Origin: Lojkania enalia
Lineage: Eukaryota; Ascomycota; Dothideomycetes; Pleosporales
Length of the DNA: 64,000 bases
Assembly: GCA_010094045.1 (NCBI GenBank)
Contig: ML986614.1
Span: 85,336-149,335, forward strand
Direction of reading: 5' to 3'
Positions 1 to 12,319 of this stretch are shown in pieces. The position numbers and the translations under genes are program-made. The notes under the pieces were generated by a model. The model was not told where the DNA came from. It saw nothing but the letters and a program-made list of their open reading frames with translations, and searched no databases. Position 1 is the stretch's first letter; each line of letters starts with the position of its first letter.

Positions 1-17
1 ACTGACTTGAAGACGCT

Positions 18-530
18 ATGGCGACTGCAGAAATGGTTAACCTCACCGAAGCTCACGCCCCGAAGGAGACGTCTATCCATGCCTTCGAATCTATCTTACC
101 TTCCCTTAAGCATGAACTTACCAAGCTGCGGCGCGACCATGATAGTAAGTAGCTATTCTCCTCAGCTCCTCTCCAACCTCTCCGCTGACACAATATAGAG
201 CACGAGCCAGAGTACTTTCGGGCAGTCAAAGACCTCTCTGACCACGAACTAACCTCCTTCTCCGTCTCCAATGTTGAGCTCGTCCGCGCCGGCGAGTCGG
301 CTTATGGCCTCCACCTCTTCGGCAAGGTCAAGATCCCCGCGCTCGAGAACGGGTATATTCACGTGCGACTCTTCATCGGCGCAAAGGACGGCACCGAGGG
401 AAGCAGTGAGGAGGAGCGAGAGACGAAATTGCATAGCATTCATACCGAGGAGGTTGTGAAGGAGGATGGTGATCGGGTTTATAGGGCAATCTTCGGGAAG
501 GATGATGCGTTGGAGTGGTTTGAGACTTGA
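18..530 (+). CDS. small conserved-looking fungal protein, unknown function (5' end possibly outside window)
   Basis: Two exons are visible: 18..144 and 199..530. The intron has a GTAAGT donor at 145 and ends TATAG at 198, with a CTGAC branch site shortly before. From the ATG at 18 this gives 152 residues, acidic and hydrophilic, with no signal peptide or membrane span. An in-frame TGA at 3-5 sits just upstream, but a CTGAC at 2-6 followed by AG at 11-12 looks like the end of another intron, so the true start may lie left of the window. I do not recognise the family. The C-terminal half alternates beta-like and charged stretches and ends in EWFET. Reading frame, splice signals and codon use support a real gene; function is unknown. 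Confidence 0.6.
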
Positions 531-682
531 GATTTGATACCCATATAGATGGATAAGAAGTTAGCTAGGGAGAGAACGGGAGGAATGAGGGTTGATGGGC
601 CGTGTATAATGTTTGTGCACGCATCCTCACTTCAAGTACCAGATCCATGATTGAAATTCTAAGCTTAACTAGTGTACTATGT

Positions 683-2433
683 CTATTCCCCTCTTGGCGT
701 CAATTTAACCCACAACGGCCCTTTCTCCCACACTAGAAACACCTTCTGGTCAATCCAGTTCCTGCTCTCATCACATAACTCCATTCTAAAATTCCACACT
801 AGTCTTGCAATGGTCGACTTGATTTCGAAATAGGCCAAGCTACATTCGTTAGAATTAGCTCCCAAAAATGGTATGTATCAACTCACTTCTTCCCGATGCA
901 CCCCCTAGGACCAAGATGGAAAGGACAAAATGCAGCTTTATTGTCCTGAGCGTACGTCTGTGCTCCTTCTGGAAGCCACCGCTCTGGTGCGAAAACATCG
1001 GGGTTAACGAAGTTCCGAGGTGAGTGGTATGTAGCGAATTGATGGACGCCGATGGAGGTCTAATAGTCGGTCACAGATTAGAAGAGGTAAGTGTTTGACG
1101 AACTTACATTACCAGGTACAAAGCTTCCGTCAATGAAATCGCCCTCTGGGGGTGTTCTACGAGGGAAGATGGATGACGCTGGCGGGTACATCCGGAGTGC
1201 CTCTTCAACGACGGCATCGAGATAAGGGAGTCGACCTAGCGTGCGTAGATTGATGTCCGCTTCTGTGCTAAACGTACCCCTGATTTCCTGCCTCAGTCTC
1301 TCGAGTATCTGTGGGTTGACGAGGAGGTAATATGTTAGACCGCATAGGAGAGTTGCCGTCGTTTCCGAGCCGCCTACAATGAGTATAGAAGCTGTATCCA
1401 CGATTTCTTCATAGTTCATGCCTCGTTCGTCGTTGTATCGGAGAATCTATGAACGGTTAGTGTGCTGAAAATCAGCATCACATTGGAAATGTCACTAACA
1501 TAGCTCATGAAATCTTTCCTTTCCGTTTTCATTTGTAGCCTCTTCTCGACCTTGACTTTCGGCAATTTGAAGAATGAGTCTCTTGTCTCCTCAATACTAG
1601 GCACCACTGCCAGCATAAATCGAAATAAATGCCCCAGTAGTGGATACGCATTACCGAACCTCAGAACACGCCAGAATTTCAGGCCTTGGAAGATCTGAAT
1701 GATCCATGAGTGATACTCGCCGCTTTCGATGGCGCCGAAAGATTCGCCGAGACAGAGATCCCCGATTACGTCAAAGGTGAGGAAGTTGTAGTAGTCTCGT
1801 AGGTCAACTCGTCCATTCTCGGGGCCACTGATGAGCGTTCGGAGCTTGTTAACTAGATTCGTGGTGTGAGTGGTTAGGAGAAGCTCTTGTTCGCGCAATG
1901 CACTCTCGGAGAAGGCGTGGGAGACCAGCTTCCTCATCCGAGCGTGGTCCGCATCATTAGATTCTCCAAAATTAGCCAAAGTAAAATTCATGATGTTGAA
2001 TACGCACTGATGATGTTCACCGGTTGCTTGTGGTCTACGAACCACTCATCATCCTTCGGTAGCTGCTTCTTCCCCAGCCTTGTCCCATAGATATCCTTCC
2101 ATGCTTGCGTAGTGTTGAAAGAAAGGTGATCAGGTGCAATACGTACAACACCTCCATACCTAATATGAAGTTGATTTGTCTCATGTGTTGCAGTGCCTCT
2201 GAATAAGCTCCATAGCATAGGGAACTTGAATCCTCCCTGCAGCAATGGGCCTGGAAACTTGGCCAAGGGGTGTAGCGTTACATTGTACACAGCAACAATC
2301 AGTCCAAGCACGATATACTGTCTACCATCAACACGCGAAAGGGGATGGAAAAGGGAAAACTCACAATGACCAGGGCTAGGACAACCAATGTCAGAGCGGA
2401 ACAACCGTCAACAGCCCCCACGAGAAGAGCCAT
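683..2433 (-). CDS. cytochrome P450 monooxygenase (CYP65/trichothecene-hydroxylase-like)
   Basis: Six exons on the minus strand: 2365..2433, 2317..2008, 1963..1500, 1446..1108, 1059..887, 839..683, giving 503 residues, normal for a fungal class II P450. An N-terminal hydrophobic segment (about residues 13-36) followed by the proline hinge LAKFPGP anchors it in the ER. The I-helix oxygen-binding motif GGSETT lies near residue 306, the K-helix ExxR (EEALRMYPP) near 363, and the heme-ligand loop FHLGPRGCIG near 448, so it looks catalytically complete. The stretch KDIYGTRLGKKQLPKDDEWF and the DHARMRKLVSHAFS motif resemble isotrichodermin C-15 hydroxylase-type P450s; that is family resemblance, and the substrate cannot be inferred. 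It relies on a separate P450 reductase. It is the leftmost member of a metabolite-type gene block. Confidence 0.93.
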
Positions 2434-3282
2434 TGAGCGGAGAGTCTGCCTGTATCACAGCGGTCCCCTTTGACAACTCGATATGAAAAAATGGGTAAGT
2501 ATAGATCTTCTCCCTCGCCAAGCATTGCCTCGTGGCTGCCTTGTTCGGTGCGATCCCATGGCTCCCGCCGTTGACCGGTGCGTCCACCAACTCGCATCTG
2601 CCGTTGATTGCGATATATTAAATCGCCATGCCAAGCGCTGAAGTCTGGCTTGAGCGTAGCACAAGTGATGCTAAAGATGGATAGAAATGATGTGATTGGA
2701 CAGGTACGAAACAAAAGTACGAAACATGTTTCTCGGCAACGCTCCTTCTCCCGATGACCGAATAGATGAAGTGCCACACCCCGGACTCCTTTCGGTCTCC
2801 CACCGGCTACCAACACACTTCAATCTCTACCCAATACTTTGGCCTTTTCCCCCACCATATCGAGCGAACACGAAGACCAAGACTTCTCTCCTGATAGCTT
2901 CTGCAAATGATAACTTGGTTCCCGTCTGTCCTTTGATGTGGACTCAAACGCGGTAGAACTTGCACTGTTATCAAATTGTTACATGCTGTCTGACATGCGT
3001 CATGTAGTCGAGGAGAGGTATAGATAGTCTATCGTGATATTTTATATTGGAAGACATGGTCTGGCTACCCCTTGACTCAGCTCTTCGCCTCCCCCTGCTA
3101 TGCTCCCATTGTCCACGTTGCGCCCCTGTTGATCGGATACTTAACTATCGCTTTGGGCCAGGCCATGCTGCTCATCGTCTTTCATTGCGGAGAAACTCAT
3201 CTCGACTACTGCTTTCATAGCCGATCTTTGCCAATTTCACTACATCCGTTTCGAGTACGGTTGAAACTTGTTGTTGCGAGTT
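2434..3282. other. intergenic, divergent promoter region
   Basis: Between the divergently transcribed P450 and the rhodopsin-like gene. Short overlapping frames on both strands show no family resemblance. I see no RNA gene or repeat; it presumably holds both promoters. Confidence 0.5.
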
Positions 3283-4606
3283 ATGGCTCCAGCAACTGGT
3301 AGCTCGCCCTCTGGCCCAGGTAGTGCCCCGCCTTCTGGTCCACCTACCCCAGAGCAGATGGCGCAAATGATGGCAATGCCCGTGGCTCCTCCACCGCCAG
3401 GCGTCATCCCAAACTTGGTGAATCCAACGTCTAACTCTGAGATGGCAATCGGGCTTTGCTCCGCTATAATGGGAGTAATGGTCTTATTCGTTCTTCTCCG
3501 ATTTTACATCAAGGGCGTTGTGACCAAGGGAATTGGATTGGAGGACTGTAAGACGTCCGACTCCTCGGGGTTTATTTAAGATCTCTGACTTTTATAGGGG
3601 CATGTCTGTTCGCGGCTATCCTAAACATTGGCTACTGCGTCATATTTTTCCTCGGTTCGTTCACTTTCACTTTGAGTAGAGATTTTAGCTGATGTGTTTG
3701 ATAGCCCTCACGGGAGGTGGTCTTGGCGTCCATATTTGGGAGGTTCGCATGGGAGACATGATGAACCGGCCCTACTTCCAGCGTCTCATCGCTAGTCAAT
3801 CTCTCTACCCAGTAGTGCTGCTCTTCACCAAGCTCTCGATTTTGTTCCTGGTATATCGTCTATTCAAAGCGAATAGGCGAGCTGCCTTTCTCGTCTGGTT
3901 CGGTATTGTCGCTAATGCGTTGTTCTACGGTGTTACATTTGTCACTACCGTCGTATGGTGTGCTCCTGGCATTGGCGGTGATCCGATGTTTGCAGCTTCG
4001 AGGCCCTCGTGTCAGACAAATGCGAAAGTTCAGAGCATTGTCCAGGCCGGGTACAACATTGGGTCTGACCTCTATCTACTCATCATCCCGATACCAGTGG
4101 TTTGGAGGCTGAAGACAACGCTGGCAAAGAGACTTCGCATTTGCGTCATCTTTGCGCTTGGTCTCCTGTAAGTCTTGGTCATCACGTTCTCTCAAAAACG
4201 CCTATTAACTTAATAATTTAGCGCCACTATTCTCTCAGCATTGACATTGTACTATCGCGTCGAATCTTTACGCACCGTTGATGTTTCGTGGGTATACGTT
4301 AAAGTGTACATCACTAGCATCTACGAGCTGAACCTCGGCGTCATCTGTGCATGCCTTCCATGCATCCCAGCCTTGATGAAGAGTGAAAGGATGCAAAATT
4401 TCCTCTCCCTACGCACATGGTCGCTTTTCTCCTCTCACTCGACTACAAATCTCTTCAAGCGTAGCAGGGATGTAACAAAGAGAAGCGAATACTCCGATCT
4501 CGAGGCGCTTAAGGAGTCGAAGGGCACGACAATTCGCAGCATTGAATTGCAACAGGGGAGCGAGATGAGCTCTCCTATGTATTCCCCTACCAAGGAGCGC
4601 ATCTAG
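3283..4606 (+). CDS. fungal rhodopsin-like seven-helix membrane protein (SAT4/Pth11-type domain)
   Basis: Four exons: 3283..3547, 3598..3654, 3705..4167, 4222..4606, giving 389 residues. The start at 3283 was preferred over an upstream in-frame codon because MAPATGSSPS opens the usual Pro/Ser-rich extracellular tail. Seven hydrophobic helices follow (about residues 50-310), with the family-typical pattern of a Trp-Cys pair (VVWCAPG), a charged RRAAF loop and NLGVICACLPCIPAL before a Ser/Thr-rich cytoplasmic tail of about 80 residues. The fungal rhodopsin-domain family includes Pth11-like receptors and many members inside metabolite clusters; ligands are mostly unknown. No CFEM cysteine domain is present at the N terminus, unlike Pth11 itself. 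Transcribed divergently from the P450. A second, diverged member lies at 12320-13571. Confidence 0.88.
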
Positions 4607-5076
4607 TTCTCGGCCGGGGGTGGGCCAAAGTCAAAGACGTTGAGTTATGCGTGCTCGAGATTTGAATGTGGCAGGGATTTCAGTTCCATTTGGTAGAAAC
4701 AGCCGTCGACCATTCGTTTATCAATAGTGGTGAAGGACTTGTATAATGGATCCCCGTATGTATTTTTGCTTCTACGGCCTTTCATATTGTATTAGTATAA
4801 CATTGTAATTTACATGATTCATTGGGGAATTTCTAATAGCTACTAAGTTGATCTAGCAAAACATAAAGCTATTAATGAGTCTGGAGATTAATAAGCCAGT
4901 GAGTCTCTGGTGCGGTGATTACCAATGCTGAGTTTATGAGCCGCTGAATGCCCTGTCCGCGCCACCGTAGCGGTTTTTTTTTTTTTTCCCGGACCGCAAC
5001 CGGATACCGGAGGATTCTATGTGCACTAAACATGTGAAATTGACTGACGGCCATTATCGCAAGGCCTTATTCTACT
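4607..5076. other. intergenic
   Basis: 3' flank of the rhodopsin-like gene and presumed promoter of the methyltransferase. A T homopolymer near 4974-4987 is the only notable sequence. No gene seen. Confidence 0.5.
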
Positions 5077-6024
5077 ATGAAGTCCAGTATGAGTGACCAG
5101 AATAAAGAAAACGGATATTTCTTGGAAGGTCATACCGTCGAAATACAACGACTTACCTTGCAACATGAAGTATTGAAGACACATATTGGCTCGCTAATCT
5201 TGGCGCCTGTAGATTTGTCGAAATTAGGCTTGAGGATTTTAGATTCCGCTACAGCAGATGGTAGGACTAGCAAGTAGGGTATTTGGGGTATTTAGTTGAC
5301 TCTAATGATAGGCCTTTGGCTCCGCGATCTCCAGACTTCTTTACCGGGTGAAAATGTGTATGTTGGAACCGATATTGTTGAATCCTACTTTCCGCCCAAG
5401 TCTAGGTGGCCTTCAAATTTCACTCTGCAGATTCAATCGATAACCAAAAAATGGCCCAAAGCCTTTGAAGAGAGTTTCGATCTCGTCCACCAGCGATTCG
5501 CACTTCCTGCAGCTGGCAAAGACGGCGTGAGGGATGCATTACACGGATTAGTCAGCTTGGTTAAGCCGGGAGGGTGGATACAATTTGTCGAAGCTGATCA
5601 CTCGATATTTACGGGGCCGGCCATGGGCGAGTTGTTTAAGCTCGTGGAGGAGGTGTTTGGCGCAATGAATGTCGGGCATGACCATGCAAAGGATGTTAAA
5701 GGCATGTTGGAAGAGGAGGGTTTGGAAGTGGTGGAGGAAAGGATCGTTGACGTTCCTCTTGGGGCGAAGAATCCAAGTCCAGATATGGGCAGGAAAAGTG
5801 CGATTGCGTTTGCGATGGGCGCTGATGGGATTGTTGGCGCTGCGAGACGTACGTCCAATGAACTGCTTTTGTGGTATGAGACTGAACGAGTATTAGACAC
5901 TTCGACTTGCACATTCTCGCAGGAAAGATTGGATAGTTTAATGTCGAGAATCGAGCGGGAGTTAAAGGAAGAGGGAGGCATTCATCGCCTGTATATTGTG
6001 TGGGGCCGAAGACCATTTGCTTGA
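5077..6024 (+). CDS. LaeA-like S-adenosylmethionine-dependent methyltransferase
   Basis: Two exons, 5077..5260 and 5312..6024 (intron donor GTAGGA, acceptor GATAG, phase 1), giving 298 residues. Without splicing the frame would stop at 5274, so the intron is needed; splicing restores the glycine-containing motif I (DSATADGLWLRDL, about residues 55-67). Further class I methyltransferase signatures are the motif II-like GTDIVESYFPP, the FDLVHQRFAL post-I segment and LVKPGGWIQFVEAD near residue 175. The N terminus (YFLEGHTVEIQRLTLQHEVL) matches the lead-in seen in fungal LaeA/TAM-type methyltransferases. Motif I is degenerate (SATADG in place of GTGxG), as in many LaeA relatives. Its job could be pathway tailoring or a regulatory role; sequence alone does not decide. 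Confidence 0.88.
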
Positions 6025-6713
6025 GATATGAATTACGATTTGAAAAGTGAGGCTCGAGTGTTGAAGTTTAACGTTATGTCACGCTCGGTACCTAGACAGA
6101 TAAGCGGATGACATCACACAAATTTCCAAATCACATGACCAGTCCTGAGTTCCAACTCGCGTTTATCAACGACTGTGCCGACATGAACCTCGACGCTCCA
6201 CTTGCATTTTCTGCTTCTTCACTTGCATCAAGGACTAGACTAGGGTTGCGCCCTTGTTGCAGTTACTGGGCAATATTTTCATCGCAGCAACCGAAGGACA
6301 AACTCCCTATCCCGGCAGTCATCCCCGACTCATGAACAATATGCTACGACTCAAGATCTTAGTGCAACACTTCTACGTTCTAGGCCAACGTTTAGTCTTG
6401 CCGGTTCCGAGTACCTGGGATGTGAGCAGCTAATGAAATCTGGGGAACTATCTAGACACGAAGAGGAATAAATTACAGCTGGGGTGCCCCTTGGTCCCTT
6501 GCACTTTAATTTATATTGTGCAGCTTTCAGCTCTAGCGGAACCCGACGAAAACGACAACAACACTTGCCCCACCTCACGTCTGCAGAGAACCCCGCATAC
6601 CAAAGGGCAGGCGTCTCAATTCCATGAATAGATCGGATCTTGTATTCGGGAGGGGAGAAAGCGTCTTTGACCGCCATGGAGGAAGTAATCAACGGAGACC
6701 AATCCCAATTTTG
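6025..6713. other. intergenic between convergent genes
   Basis: Separates the methyltransferase from the convergently transcribed Zn2Cys6 gene. Small frames here (for example around 6108-6335 and 6351-6692) show no recognisable domain and no splice-consistent extension. Confidence 0.5.
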
Positions 6714-7927
6714 CTATTTCCGTGCCGCAACCTTCTCCGAGAGCGTCCTCAATCGATTCTCCATGTCGACAAAACATCTCTCGCGCTCCTCCGGTGTACT
6801 TGGCCCCTTGCTGGTTCCATTCTCTCCCACTACCATAAGTTTCTTGATCTTTTGAAGAGTCTCAGAGCTTTGCTGAATCTCCTTTAAAACTATATGTGAC
6901 CTCCAAGCCGACTGCTCTTCTGGGTTCATACCGAATCCCCCTAGCGTTAAGCCTGGCAACATTCCTTGGATCTGTGCCGTAAAGTTATCTTTGCAATTTC
7001 CGTTTACGTCGATAAAACAGGAGCATCCGCTTTCCAATAGCTCGATAATCTGATAAATGATCACCCCAAACATAGCCATACATCGAAAATTCCTGGAACC
7101 TTGTTGTAGCCCCACCGCTTCATTCAATCTCTCTACTCCCTTTCGAACAATACCGAGCACGATTCTTAGGGACTTGATGTCGGCAACCATATAACTTTCC
7201 AATTCGCTCGCAATCTGGCAACAGAGCATGACGCACTGGCTATCGAGCTCTGCCCTCCGTCGAGTATCTTGTTCCTCTAATTGTTGAGCGGGAACGGGAG
7301 TTGTGATATGCTGGTCCTGCTCTAAAGGGTATCTTAAAAGATCATCAATGTCGAATTCTAGTGCTGGCATGCTAGGCTCTGAGCTTGTGGAAGATGACGA
7401 GGGCAAACTGGCTGAGTTCGGTAATTGGTTGCTTGATTGATGTGCAACGTGAGAATTCGGTGTCTCATCTAGGAAATCTGTGTAAGGCCCTTGATCGTTG
7501 TCCGTAGTCCACTGTAAGACCGGATCATTGCTATCATCGATAAGAGTAGGTGCAGACGTCGAAGAGGGCGAGAGTGTAGAGACTTGCTGCACCGGCGCTA
7601 TCATATATGTCCCGTCCTGCGCATTCAATTGAGCTATTGAGGTATGCTGATGTATGCTTTTCTTTCTTGCTCGCACGCCCGGAACTTTGCCTACTCGTGA
7701 CTCCATGTATATGCATTGTAGGTCAAGGTCTCGACATCTCTCACATCCTGTTCTCTCTCCAGAGCACTTCACCTGTTCTTTGAGTTAATTGGAGAATAAT
7801 GACTACATTGTAAAGATTTTAGTGTATTCACCTTCGCCCCATTGCATTGGGTGCACGCAGCTCGGAATTTGATCGGTCGCGTTCGTTTAGAGCCAACATT
7901 AGTTCCAGTTCCGCTTGCAATGAGCAT
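6714..7927 (-). CDS. Zn2Cys6 binuclear-cluster transcription factor (AflR-like layout)
   Basis: Two exons on the minus strand, 7927..7832 and 7772..6714 (intron donor GTGAAT, acceptor AACAG, phase 0), giving 384 residues. The DNA-binding cluster spans residues 25-52 with perfect CX2CX6CX6CX2CX6C spacing, and the intron falls inside it after NGAK, a common position in this family. A basic linker (RARKKS) and a Ser/Thr/Gln-rich region follow. The C-terminal third (about 190-380) is helical and cysteine-bearing, and resembles the aflatoxin-regulatory-protein domain of AflR-type factors. Such factors usually activate the gene cluster in which they lie, so it is the best candidate for local regulator of the 0.7-19.8 kb block; that is inference from position. 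Confidence 0.9.
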
Positions 7928-9659
7928 CACGAATAATTATTCATTCAGAAAGGTAATTCTTCTACCAGGGAAGCGAGAGGGGTATCTAGACGACTCTTGA
8001 ACTTCACAGCTGGAACTGAATGCTGTACATTCTCGGAAAGGCAGGAGAGTCTCGAACAAGAAACGCGTTGCATTGAATGCGAGATCTTTTGGGCATTTAT
8101 CATCCCTAGGAAGCTTTCGACACTACTGCATGCAATTCGTCTCTGATATGTATTCGTAATGACTGACACCTAATATATATAGCTGTATCCGAGACTAGGC
8201 TTCGCCGCATTAGACGTACAGGCATTGTATCTCCAGGCATTCCTAGTATCATATCTCGAAAGAGCATTTTTGGGCGTTCATGGAAGTACAGTACATTTGG
8301 AGGTCTAGCGAATGAGGGGCGCATATATGGTCACCGCATTCAGCAAATTCCGAGAACTAGGGATTTTAAACTGGTCGGAATGCTTGCTACTTGCATCACC
8401 GCATCCCCAGTCGGGCTTCCGGTGAAGTGCTTCCGGTCTCACCGTGACACAAGGCAAACGCTCTGGTTCAAGAATATATATTGAATGCAGGGCCAAGAAC
8501 AACCCCGCTGCTCGCTAGCTGAAGAGTATGGCACCACCACTGTGGCCGAGCCCCTGTATTCTGCTCTTGGTCTTCCTACACCACCCAAAAGGGAACTGCT
8601 GAGCTTTTTGGTTCACAATTCGTCGGCTTATACCATAATTGGACGGGATGAAGAGCACACGTCGCTATGTAACCTTAGATTCACAAGTTAGGAATAGCAC
8701 GTGACAATCTAGAAGATCCACCCGGTGGGCTACTGACGCTGAAACAATGTCAAATCAAATCTGCCAGTGGCTCAAGCTTTTCATATTTGAGGTTTACCCC
8801 ATATCATAATCGAGGCCAAACAGCTGTAGTATAGAGATACATAAATTGGTCCGGAGAATATCACGCCACCGATCTATGTCCGAATTAGCTCAGAAACGAT
8901 GTGAATTCGGAGTGCGCAAAAAACATTTTTACGGCAAGAAAATTAGATTCGACTCTTGATTTGTGATCTTTGGTAGTGCCTAAAATATGAATTTGTACAG
9001 TTTAGCAAGCGTCTGTGTAATAATTCTAGAACATTGACTACTCTCCCTCTATGTGCTTGCGGATATGTCATGAGACAAAGCCGGTGTGGTTATTAGTTTC
9101 AAAGGAAATATTAGTACCTTTGGATAGAAAAGCCAATATGACAATCATCGTTCAATTCCTAAGTTCCTATCCTATTATGGTATTAGATCCGCAGGGTTAG
9201 CCCGTGGTGAGTGAGCGGTGACGGCAAGTACCACTGCGTTCCTTCACGTGTCGACGGACTAGGCTTTTGGATCTTGTAGATAATTAGCTCCTAAACGCAA
9301 ATTCTACTCCTAAAATTATGTGCGGGAGCCCTTGAGGGTCTTTGGCAACTGTCGCGATTTCAAATTCACGCGCTTGGCATGTTCATTGAGTATGATTTGG
9401 GGTATTTCGCAAAGTCCAATCAACGATAATTCGGCCGCCCCAAATTTGTATTCTCGACTATAGAATTCCTTCATTGTACTATATCTTAAATTTACATATT
9501 TTAAACTTGAATGTGTTCAAGTCACAGGTTCCGGTCTCCGATAAGCGGACCGCTCTGCTAACCGAGTGCGGCTCTCCATCCTTGAGTACCTCTCCGTGTG
9601 TACCTATATGGTATGTCAATAAACGCTTGTATTCCCTTCTAAACTTGATACTGGGCATA
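7928..9659. other. intergenic
   Basis: About 1.7 kb of AT-rich sequence between two divergent genes. Short frames on both strands (for example 7945-8169, 8485-8691) lack domains. A T-arm-like hairpin at about 9513-9527 does not extend to a tRNA. No repeat boundaries seen. Confidence 0.45.
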
Positions 9660-11038
9660 ATGGCGAACGAAGCTGCAATCATTGTCAACGCCTCGCTTCT
9701 GTTAGTTCAGAATATTCTCATCGCCGCGCCTACTTTTCCCGGTCGACAAAAGTTTCTAGCAATATCGATCATCGTCCTTGCAATTGCAGCTCACCTTGCT
9801 GGACCCACGAGTGATAACGTTCAGGATGCGCTTCCATATACGCTGTTTTGGCCAGTCTGGCTTGCGACGCTCGAGAAATGCATCACAGCCGGGAAACGGA
9901 ACATTGAAGATTTCTATTGGCGTGTTGACCGGCCGGCAAGGGAAGGAACTGATATGCTAGCATTTGGGCCTATGAAATTCCTATGGGTGGCAGCTATGAT
10001 GTTCAACGCGAGGCTCGTGAGATGGAATTTGCAAGTCAAGAATGTGCCCCCGCAAACGAGGCTGAGGAAATTGAACTTCTTGGCAGCACGCATGCTCCAA
10101 TTAGTCAAATTGGTTCTCGTGACCGACCTTGTGTTTCAGTTGGCCATTAGACTATTTTGGACGAGACCGGATGGTTCGGTTCATCCCGATTCGAAGTATC
10201 TAACTATTCGGAATGAGAGCTGGGGACGGAGTTTTTTGAATGCTCTGGTTTTTGGATGTGGGCCATACTTCAGCATGAATCTCCAATATGTGGTAGCCGC
10301 AATATTTTCAGTGTCTTTCAATTTGAGTCAACCAGCCGTAAGTAAGAATTTAGCATACTTCATACCTGAGCAGCTAACAAATTGTTCTTCAAATTGTAGG
10401 ATTGGCCTCCGTTGTATGGACGTATTACAGATGCAACAACAGTTAGGGCATTTTGGGGCCAGTTCTGGCATCAGACGATCAGAAGAGTGAGTCATTCGAC
10501 GTTCTTCTTTCCTCTAACTTTTGTTTTAATAACCACTGGCTAGCCTTTGACGACATTTGCACACTGCATTACGGACTGGATGGGATTTGAGCGTAGCACT
10601 GATCTTACGTTCTACGTCCATATCTGGGCCGCGTTCATTATTTCTGGTATCATGCATGCCCAGTCGCTAGCACTTTTGCCACGAGCTTTCAACATCACAT
10701 TATACGAAGCTACAGCCGGGATGTTTTACTTCTTCATCTGGCAAGCTCTAGCCATCACTGTCGAAGACCTCATACAGCGCGCGTGGCAAAAAACCGGCCA
10801 TAAGTTCGAAGACCTTGGAAGAATGAGATTTGTTATGGGCTATATGTGGGTGGCATGCAGCCTATGGATTAGTTTGCCTTGGGCAGCAGATGCTTATATA
10901 AGACTGCGCATCACGGAGGAACCTATGCTTTCATTTACAGTATTTGGTCCTTATGTAAGGATTCGGCCCACTTCTCAAGCAGCTTTTGATCATCCGGCCG
11001 GGGGTAGTAAGCATTGGGGACATTTTGAATTTATATGA
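9660..11038 (+). CDS. membrane-bound O-acyltransferase, wax-synthase-like (toxin-cluster acetyltransferase type)
   Basis: Three exons: 9660..10337, 10400..10486, 10544..11038, all phase 0, giving 419 residues. The start MANEAA at 9660 was chosen because the sequence upstream in the same frame reads as untranslated leader. Eight or so hydrophobic helices run through the protein. Family signatures are the RAFWGQFWHQTIRR segment (exon 2) and the conserved intramembrane histidine in SGIMHAQS (exon 3), the likely catalytic residue of MBOAT-type acyl transfer. Fungal proteins of this kind acetylate small molecules in trichothecene and meroterpenoid pathways. A tailoring acyltransferase role is therefore plausible; the acceptor is unknown. 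Confidence 0.87.
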
Positions 11039-12319
11039 AGAGGTGACTGGAGTTATTTGAGTGGGCATATGATTGGATAGGACATGTACAGCATGATAGG
11101 GGAATATTAAAGGCAGCTGAAAGCGTTGAAACCAAAGCGTCTTTCTTGTCGCCAGGGTTTTGAACCAGACATAGGACTTATTTCTAAATACATGGAATTG
11201 ATTTGAGATGGAGCTTATAGACCAGATCCCGAATTATGGACACGTATCTTGTGGGCTGTGAACTATAATTCATTCTATAATCATTAAATAACTCAGATTG
11301 TCTGAGCGTACTATGTAATGCGGATGACACACCAACGATCGAATACTTGTCGTTCATGGATCAACGCCTTCAACAATGAGACTTTAGTGTCATTACAATT
11401 TGAAATTTTTGATCCGAGTGAATAATTGGAGCGAGCCCCTTGAGGATATCTAGTAGTGTACGTCTCGCGGCGTCAAAAAATCACACTGAACATATTGAAC
11501 AGGTGTAGTCGACCTCGAAACCGAGCCATAAACAGCACTGAGAAACTATTTTTATTATAAATACCGGGGAAAGCAGAATAAATTTACCTCTTAGCTGTGG
11601 TGCTTATTTTAACAACAGAAAGCGGTGACAATTTCTGCATGCCACGTAACCGCTTCATTTAATATACCTACCTCGTTACATTTCTTCACATGAATATTTT
11701 ATCTCAACCATATTTCGATTCTTCTACACAGTTAAATCAGTTTGCCTTCTTCGTTCCCCTTCAAAGTCACCCGATCCTCACTTGATTATGATACAAAGCT
11801 TAATTTTCAGACCTCTGCGCAGAGCGTACGTTATATAAAATAGATTTGACCAAAATACTCAGTGAATGATCATTTAACCGACTATGAGCCAAAGATTTAG
11901 GGTCCCTAAGTATACAGAGATATCCCTTAGGATAATTCAGTAGTGGTATTAGCAAATAACTCGATGGAACAAATTTTCTTGAATATAACAAATGTAGCTT
12001 CTTGTGACAGATTATGCAGGAAACCCAAGCTCCCGTAAGCATGGCTAAGCTTTACAGTGTGCGACTCGACCGCTTCGAAAGTTACGGACCGAAATCGCAT
12101 CCCGGATTGGGTACCGACGCCGGATTCCGGCAACGGTCCGCGGTTGGTCCTATATGGCTCCCCCCTCATGGCAATCTTTACGGGGCATTGAGATGCAGAA
12201 GGCAACGAGCCGTTCCCTTGATTCTCTCTCCGACATAATCTCACATGGGGCTCTAAATTCGGTGTAACTTGCGGGTTCTGACAGATTGGTTGCTGGCGAG
12301 CCACAATATTCTAACATTT
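11039..12319. other. intergenic between convergent genes
   Basis: AT-rich, with a few short overlapping frames (11800-12304) on both strands, none with a recognisable motif or splice-consistent exon. I see nothing else. Confidence 0.45.

Noticed and set aside
5261..5311. Apparent frameshift/stop breaking the methyltransferase
   Set aside because: A normal 51-nt intron (GTAGGA...GATAG, phase 1) restores the frame and motif I.
9505..9600. Possible tRNA gene
   Set aside because: A T-arm-like hairpin (TGTG-TTCAAGT-CACA) is present, but no acceptor stem, D-arm or seven-base anticodon loop could be built around it on either strand.
11800..12304. Overlapping small frames on both strands
   Set aside because: No start context, domain, splice-consistent extension or family resemblance.
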